NCBI GenBank assembly: GCA_918026815.1 | Contig: CAKJVC010000012.1 | Location: 682,001-746,000 of the forward strand | Source: Chalara sp. BL73 | Lineage: Eukaryota; Ascomycota; Leotiomycetes; Helotiales | Reading direction: 5' to 3' | DNA: 64,000 nt | In this document: piece by piece, positions 59,423-64,000 of the stretch | Layout of the letters: each line of letters opens with the position of its first letter | How positions within the stretch are numbered: the stretch's first letter is position 1 | Notes under the pieces: generated by a model | The model's database searches: none | Told to the model about the DNA's origin: nothing | The model's input: the letters and a program-made list of their open reading frames with translations, nothing else | Program-made: the position numbers and the translations under genes

Positions 59423-60468
59423 GTTAGAGTTTCTGCAAAACGTACATGTAATAAGCAAATAGAGATGAAATGAGGATTGAAATTGAGATATTGGCATGTA
59501 TTCATAGTAGAGTGCTAGCCAAGGACTCCGAACGACCACTAAGCAGGCAGTAGGTCGCCTTGCTGAGCCGCTTAAGCCACCATGTCTCAATGGCGCATCA
59601 GCAGAGAGTTGCTTTGTGAAGCACGCAAGACAGAAAAAAACAACATGTATATAGGTCTATACAAATAGTATTGGTCAACTCTACAGAAATATGATTGTCC
59701 ATAACACTCACAGTCTTACGCTCCACAGTACATTCAAGGTAATGTTCAGCATAGTTAGCATTGCTGGAATAGGGCCTGCCCCTCAGGGTACAACCAATAT
59801 CATGAATGTCGCCACGTCAGTCCAATATTCCTCACAGAGCAAGTCTGCCTTGCAGAGACGCACAAGCATCATACATTTCCAACCCAATCGTTCCCCAGAA
59901 CCATGAGCCGACAGCAGATCTCGTGACTTCTACATGCTCGCTTGAGCCCCTGAACTTTCTTGGTTAGCGTCAATCAGGTTAGATGGGTGCTGTCGCCGAA
60001 TTTGAAGCCGTGGAGTCATATACAAGCCAAGTCTTATAAATAATATGCTGCAGATCTTAGATGTTTCTAGCAAGGAAGGGGACGCAGATTCAGGTGAAGC
60101 GCATTCTATTCATGCCAGAGCTATGAGGTCCGGTATCGGAGGTTCTAACTATTTTATGGTACTTGTTTACACGGTACTATAGTTCGGGACTCGACAGCCG
60201 TTAGCGGCCCACAAATGTGACAAAGGATCTGTACAACTTCGAGTCACAAGTTTAGATTGAAACGTAGCAGTACCAGGAGACCGCCGAGTGATGGCATGAT
60301 TTGCTTCTTTAACTTGGATAGTTCCATTTCCGCAGACATCAAAATTCCATATAACGGAACCAATCCTCAAGGTATCCTGGTACTGTCCAAATATTCTTAG
60401 CGATCAGGTATGTTGGCGACAGAAGGTTTTACAGTCCTTGAAGAAGGGGTTTTCATCGTATCCCTCGC
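59423..60468. other. Intergenic, no gene seen
   Basis: About 1 kb: promoter of the F-box-like gene and 3' flank of GatB. No motif was recognised in the short open frames. Confidence 0.4.
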
Positions 60469-62421
60469 TCACCCTCGTGCTGATGCCTGATTTCGTACTC
60501 GTTCAATTTCCCTTTTCATAATCCTAGTTGCTTCTTCAGCATCAACTTTCCCCTTTTCCCCCTGCCGCATCATCTGTCCTACAAGATAGTTGATCTTTCC
60601 TTCTTTTCCATTCAAGATCTCTGCGACGATTTTTTCATCGAAAACTTTGAGCGCCAGGTCGACATACTCAGTTTCAGTTAGTGGAATAAACCATAGATTC
60701 TCTTTTTCAATAATATACTCGACTGAGATATCATTTCCTCCTTTATCGTCTCTCAAAAGGGTTGATAATATGTATTTGGCGGTCCTTCCAGTAATGCGTT
60801 TCGTGTCGAGATAGTGGATCAATTTGGCGAGTTCAGTGTGAGGAAGAATACGAGAGAAACCTTGGTAGGTAATCTTTAAGTAATTGTCTTCCTTCCCCGC
60901 AATGACAGCTCCAACTTCATGCAACACCCAGTTTCCAGCCAATTTCCCAAGTCTCGAAAACATCTCAGGACTGTACAGAGCAGATTCGTTGAGCATTTGT
61001 GCTTCAGGGGGCTGATATCCTTTCGTCGGTTCCGTCATTGGTGCCTTTCCTTGCTGGTCTAAGCCCATTTGCTGCTCCTCGGGTGTACCAGAAGACTTGT
61101 CTTGTGCAAAAGCTACCAAGCAATCCACCACGTTACGAAAATATTCGGCCCTGTACCCATTATCAAGAGACACGAGAGACTTCGCGTCTTTCGTCGTTAA
61201 AGAATATGTCGACGCGAGGACATCAATCTCATCATGAGGCAGGACGCCCATGGTCGACTTCAGATACTGGATAAGCTTGTCACCAATGAAGACGGGTGCA
61301 AGATCAGGATCAGGCATGTAGCGGTAGTCAACTTCCCCTTCTTTACCTCGGAGCCGAACTGTCTCTGTACTTCCGATTGTCCAGCCTCTAGTCTCGCCTT
61401 CAACAATCCCACCAGCTTCGAGAAGCTCAATCTGCCGATCTCTCTCTGCTATAATAGCATCTTCGACTGCTTTGAAGCTGCTGAGATTCTTGATCTCTGT
61501 TCTTTGACCAAGCGAACGGCCGCCTTCATAATCACGATGCCTTTCGCGTACAGAAACATTGACATCTGCTCTCAATCCACCGCTTTCCATCCCCAGAACA
61601 CATGCATCGACAGCATTTAGCAAAATCTGGATTTTCTTCACAAAAGCTGCAGCAGTTTCTGGGTGGTGAATTTCTGGCAGGGTTATGATCTCTATCAGAG
61701 GTAGTCCAGACCTATTAAAGTCCAATAAGTGAACGCCCCCCGGTTGAGTGCTGGTTTTGGCGGTATCTTGTTCCATTTGCACCTGCTTGATCCCAATTCG
61801 GATTGGCCCATTATCTGCGTCTTCTTTCGCGATACCATCATGTGCAAATAGTTCAATGTATCCGTTCTTGGCAAAAGGTTCATAGTATTGGGTGATCTGG
61901 TATCCCGATGGTTGGTCCCAATGAAAGTAATGCTTTCTATCGAACTTGCTCCGATTCTGAATATTACAGTTAAGCGCCAAGGCTGCCCGAATAGCTGGTA
62001 TCAACGTCTCCTTTTGAAATATAGGCTGGGAGCCTGGCATTGCCATATCGAACAAAGCGACGCGTGTATTCGGCGCATCGTTTGTCGTTGAGGCGGCAGC
62101 AGAGAACAACTTCCGCGGTGTATTCAATTGCGCGTGAATCTCTATCCCGACTGTCAACTCCCATTTCTCTAACGAAGGATTTCTCTTTGGCTTCTTCTTC
62201 AATTGGGCTTTCCGCAACTTTGCCTCATCTTTCAATTGTTTACGGAACGGGGTCGTGGGATTGGGATTGGGATCTGCAGACCCGGCATCTGTGTGTAGTG
62301 TCCGTCCTGCGTAACATCTCTGACCAGAGATCCGCCCGGAAGCGTGTGAGCTCAGGCATCCAGTAGTAGAGAGCCTTCCCTCCAATAGATATTTTCGTAG
62401 CATGGGTGTCGGGATCCGCAT
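60469..62421 (-). CDS. PET112: Mitochondrial glutamyl-tRNA(Gln) amidotransferase subunit B
   Basis: A single exon gives 650 residues from the ATG at 62421. The first 45 residues are rich in Arg, Ser and Thr with almost no acids (MRIPTPMLRKYLLEGRLS), a mitochondrial presequence. The GatB catalytic region follows with VGIEIHAQLNTPRKLFSAA, HYFHWDQPSGYQITQY, GLPLIEIITLPEI, LRADVNVSVRERHRDYEG, RTEIKNLSSFKAVEDAI and DYRYMPDPDLAPV. An insert of about 40 residues (SSGTPEEQQMGLDQQG) and a C-terminal helical domain (INYLVGQMMRQGEKGKVD) close it. With GatA/GatF it converts Glu-tRNA(Gln) to Gln-tRNA(Gln) in mitochondria. The ATG is directly preceded by a pyrimidine-rich tract and CAG, so a 5' UTR intron may end right there. 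Confidence 0.94.
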   Translation of the reverse strand: MRIPTPMLRKYLLEGRLSTTGCLSSHASGRISGQRCYAGRTLHTDAGSADPNPNPTTPFRKQLKDEAKLRKAQLKKKPKRNPSLEKWELTVGIEIHAQLNTPRKLFSAAASTTNDAPNTRVALFDMAMPGSQPIFQKETLIPAIRAALALNCNIQNRSKFDRKHYFHWDQPSGYQITQYYEPFAKNGYIELFAHDGIAKEDADNGPIRIGIKQVQMEQDTAKTSTQPGGVHLLDFNRSGLPLIEIITLPEIHHPETAAAFVKKIQILLNAVDACVLGMESGGLRADVNVSVRERHRDYEGGRSLGQRTEIKNLSSFKAVEDAIIAERDRQIELLEAGGIVEGETRGWTIGSTETVRLRGKEGEVDYRYMPDPDLAPVFIGDKLIQYLKSTMGVLPHDEIDVLASTYSLTTKDAKSLVSLDNGYRAEYFRNVVDCLVAFAQDKSSGTPEEQQMGLDQQGKAPMTEPTKGYQPPEAQMLNESALYSPEMFSRLGKLAGNWVLHEVGAVIAGKEDNYLKITYQGFSRILPHTELAKLIHYLDTKRITGRTAKYILSTLLRDDKGGNDISVEYIIEKENLWFIPLTETEYVDLALKVFDEKIVAEILNGKEGKINYLVGQMMRQGEKGKVDAEEATRIMKREIERVRNQASARG

Positions 62422-63438
62422 GCTGCACGTCAAAAGAAGAAAAACTTGTCAAGTGCTGGGTCCTGAGATCATCAGGCAGTCAAGCTTGTGATTAAGCCCA
62501 GATGGCGGCCAGGCTTCAATCAAATAAAGCGCGACAGTATGCGACGTACCCGATTCGTGGAGCCTTGGTCAACGGGATGGATATGACTCTCTGATGCATG
62601 AAGACAGAAGGATTCTCGCTGGTGAACGGCTTCGGGTTGGGCAGGTGTGGCTGGCGGAATGTGTTAATGTTGTATTGGCCGCGGCGAGAAAAAAAAAAGA
62701 GGGCAAGGCGACTTTGCTGATGACGACCTGTCGAGTAGAATGGTGGCACGTCACCTAGGTAGATTAGATAGGGTAAGGCGAGAGCAGGATTGGAGGGCGA
62801 GAGGGGGCATACGTTGAGTCGTTTGTAATGAGATAATTCTGTTTAGCCATCAGCATCAACTACAATTGCAGTGATTAGGTATCAACGAGAAGGGTCTCTT
62901 GAAAATGGTGATCAGGTTAAGCTCCCCGCTGCTAGTGATTCAACCTAATTAATACCCGTGCATTCTAAGCCGAACCGAAGGTGCGCAAACAGGCCTGGCT
63001 GAGCTTAGCGGACCAGCCCGTTCAAAACCCCAGAGACCCGGAAATAAGCTGACCGCACAGACAGCCTGACACACACACACACGCACACACACTTACACTT
63101 ACTCACACCACACCCCTCCCCCCCTCCAAGACCAAAATAAATCTTGAAACAGGGCTGGAACAAGGGAGGGAATGTGAGAAGGGGCCATCTGGAGAGGAGG
63201 TATACTCACCCATATAGTGCTTTTCAACATCAACATCTCTTCGCTGTCGCTACTTTGATCACTATCATGTCAATCAACAGTTTCTAGCTGGGTCATCCCT
63301 TGCATTCTCAACACCTCACCGCTAAATTTAAATCCGCTGGCACGGATCTATCAATATCAAGGTTCGCCCTGCCATAACGCGTCTGATATAGTTCAGCTTT
63401 CGTGGCTTGGAGCGGTGCTGACCTTATCCAGGACTAAT
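62422..63438. other. Divergent promoter region with CA microsatellite
   Basis: About 1 kb between the GatB start (minus) and the partial gene (plus). A CA-rich tract lies at 63066-63095. No coding frame is supported. Confidence 0.45.
63066..63095. repeat. CA microsatellite
   Basis: CACACA repeats with a single interrupting CG, followed by further CA-rich sequence and a C-rich run. Confidence 0.85.
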
Positions 63439-64000
63439 ATGACGACGAGATACAGCAATCCAACAGTTGAAAGCATTCTCGAGGACTCTGAGAATGATAT
63501 AGAGCAAGAAAAGGAACTAGCAGAAAGCGAGGACGATAGGCTCAACGACTTCTCTTATCGTCAGGCAAACACAGGAGAAGTGACGACTGGACCCGTGAAT
63601 GTGAATGCGGGCAGAGCAATGGACAAAACGAAGAGATCTCACAAGTCTGGCACCGGACGCAGACGTCATTCGAGGAGGGAAGAACGGAACACTAGTACTA
63701 CCAAATATGCTGGAATGCCTGGAAGAGAAGATGCCGCTCGAACCCGCCAACCACGGATACAATCATACAGAAACCCAAGCCCGGCATCGTCGTCGTCATC
63801 GGGAGAAGAGGGGTTCAATGATGAAAGGCTAGCATCGCAAGCAAGATCAAAATTAACATCTCCATCTATTATATCGACCCTGACATCTTTAACGACATCA
63901 ACAAATAACTCGGGTGGGTCAAGCGGAAGCAACTCGACCATCACTCAAGCCTCCATCAACAAACCTAGCGCAAAGAGCATTGGAGCGCGGCCAGAAATCC
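63439..64000 (+). CDS. Disordered protein, 5' part (runs off the window)
   Basis: An open frame from the ATG at 63439 continues without a stop to the last base, 187 codons so far. It starts MTTRYSNPTVESILEDSEND and has an acidic first 40 residues, then a basic stretch (KTKRSHKSGTGRRRHSRR), then serine/threonine-rich low complexity (PASSSSSGEEG, STLTSLTTSTNNS). No domain is reached. The start follows a pyrimidine-rich leader. The family cannot be named from this part; the shadow frame on the minus strand at 63666-63944 is not believed. Confidence 0.65.
   Translation, partial: MTTRYSNPTVESILEDSENDIEQEKELAESEDDRLNDFSYRQANTGEVTTGPVNVNAGRAMDKTKRSHKSGTGRRRHSRREERNTSTTKYAGMPGREDAARTRQPRIQSYRNPSPASSSSSGEEGFNDERLASQARSKLTSPSIISTLTSLTTSTNNSGGSSGSNSTITQASINKPSAKSIGARPEI

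Noticed and set aside
1..64000. tRNA genes, rRNA and CRISPR arrays.
   Set aside because: No cloverleaf consensus, rRNA-like segment or regularly spaced direct repeat was noticed; a tRNA scan could still find something I missed by eye.

Overview
This window comes from the nuclear genome of a filamentous ascomycete (Pezizomycotina). A Leotiomycete is my best guess, but that is inference. The genes carry short GT-AG introns (about 45-112 nt). The gene content includes HET-domain proteins, a sterol glucosyltransferase ATG26 with GRAM and PH domains, VID27, CMR1, FCP1, NDUFA13 and mitochondrial GatB. Several AT-rich stretches contain genes broken by TGG-to-TAG and CAG-to-TAG changes, as expected from repeat-induced point mutation (RIP). 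I saw no tRNA, rRNA, CRISPR array or intact transposon.

Left third (1-23 kb), accessory. A small 12-cysteine secreted protein (1318-1727) is followed by a RIP-like broken aldo/keto reductase (2226-3272), an intact five-exon O-methyltransferase (3759-5211, minus), a broken HET gene (5487-6277, minus) and an AT-rich gene-poor stretch. Next come a class I methyltransferase (8798-9619, minus), a 680-residue membrane protein (10007-12167, minus), a MARVEL-type membrane protein (13865-14608, plus), an intact HET protein (15606-17542, minus), an aldose 1-epimerase (19135-20604, plus) and a disordered proline-rich protein (21521-22659, plus).

Middle (23-41 kb). A cytochrome b5/acyl-CoA dehydrogenase fusion (23309-25115, minus) and a two-module F-box-like (2EXR) protein (26203-27861, minus) precede a small secreted protein with the zinc motifs of the cytidine deaminase fold (29097-29684, plus). 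That last gene is the most interesting single gene here. An unrecognised multi-exon gene lies at 31729-33945. A divergent pair, a DHH-family phosphoesterase (35948-37562, minus) and a ketopantoate reductase (38254-39641, plus), is bracketed by two diverged inverted copies of an about 0.6-kb repeat carrying 12-bp palindromes (35140-35699 and 40321-40948).

Right third (41-64 kb), housekeeping: complex I subunit NDUFA13, the RNA polymerase II CTD phosphatase FCP1, ATG26, VID27, CMR1, an F-box-like protein, GatB, and the 5' part of a disordered protein running off the window. Apart from the divergent pairs there is little sign of functional linkage between neighbours.

Exon structures were worked out by hand from splice consensus, frame and expected protein sequence. 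Models whose exon lengths sum to a whole number of codons are stated as such.
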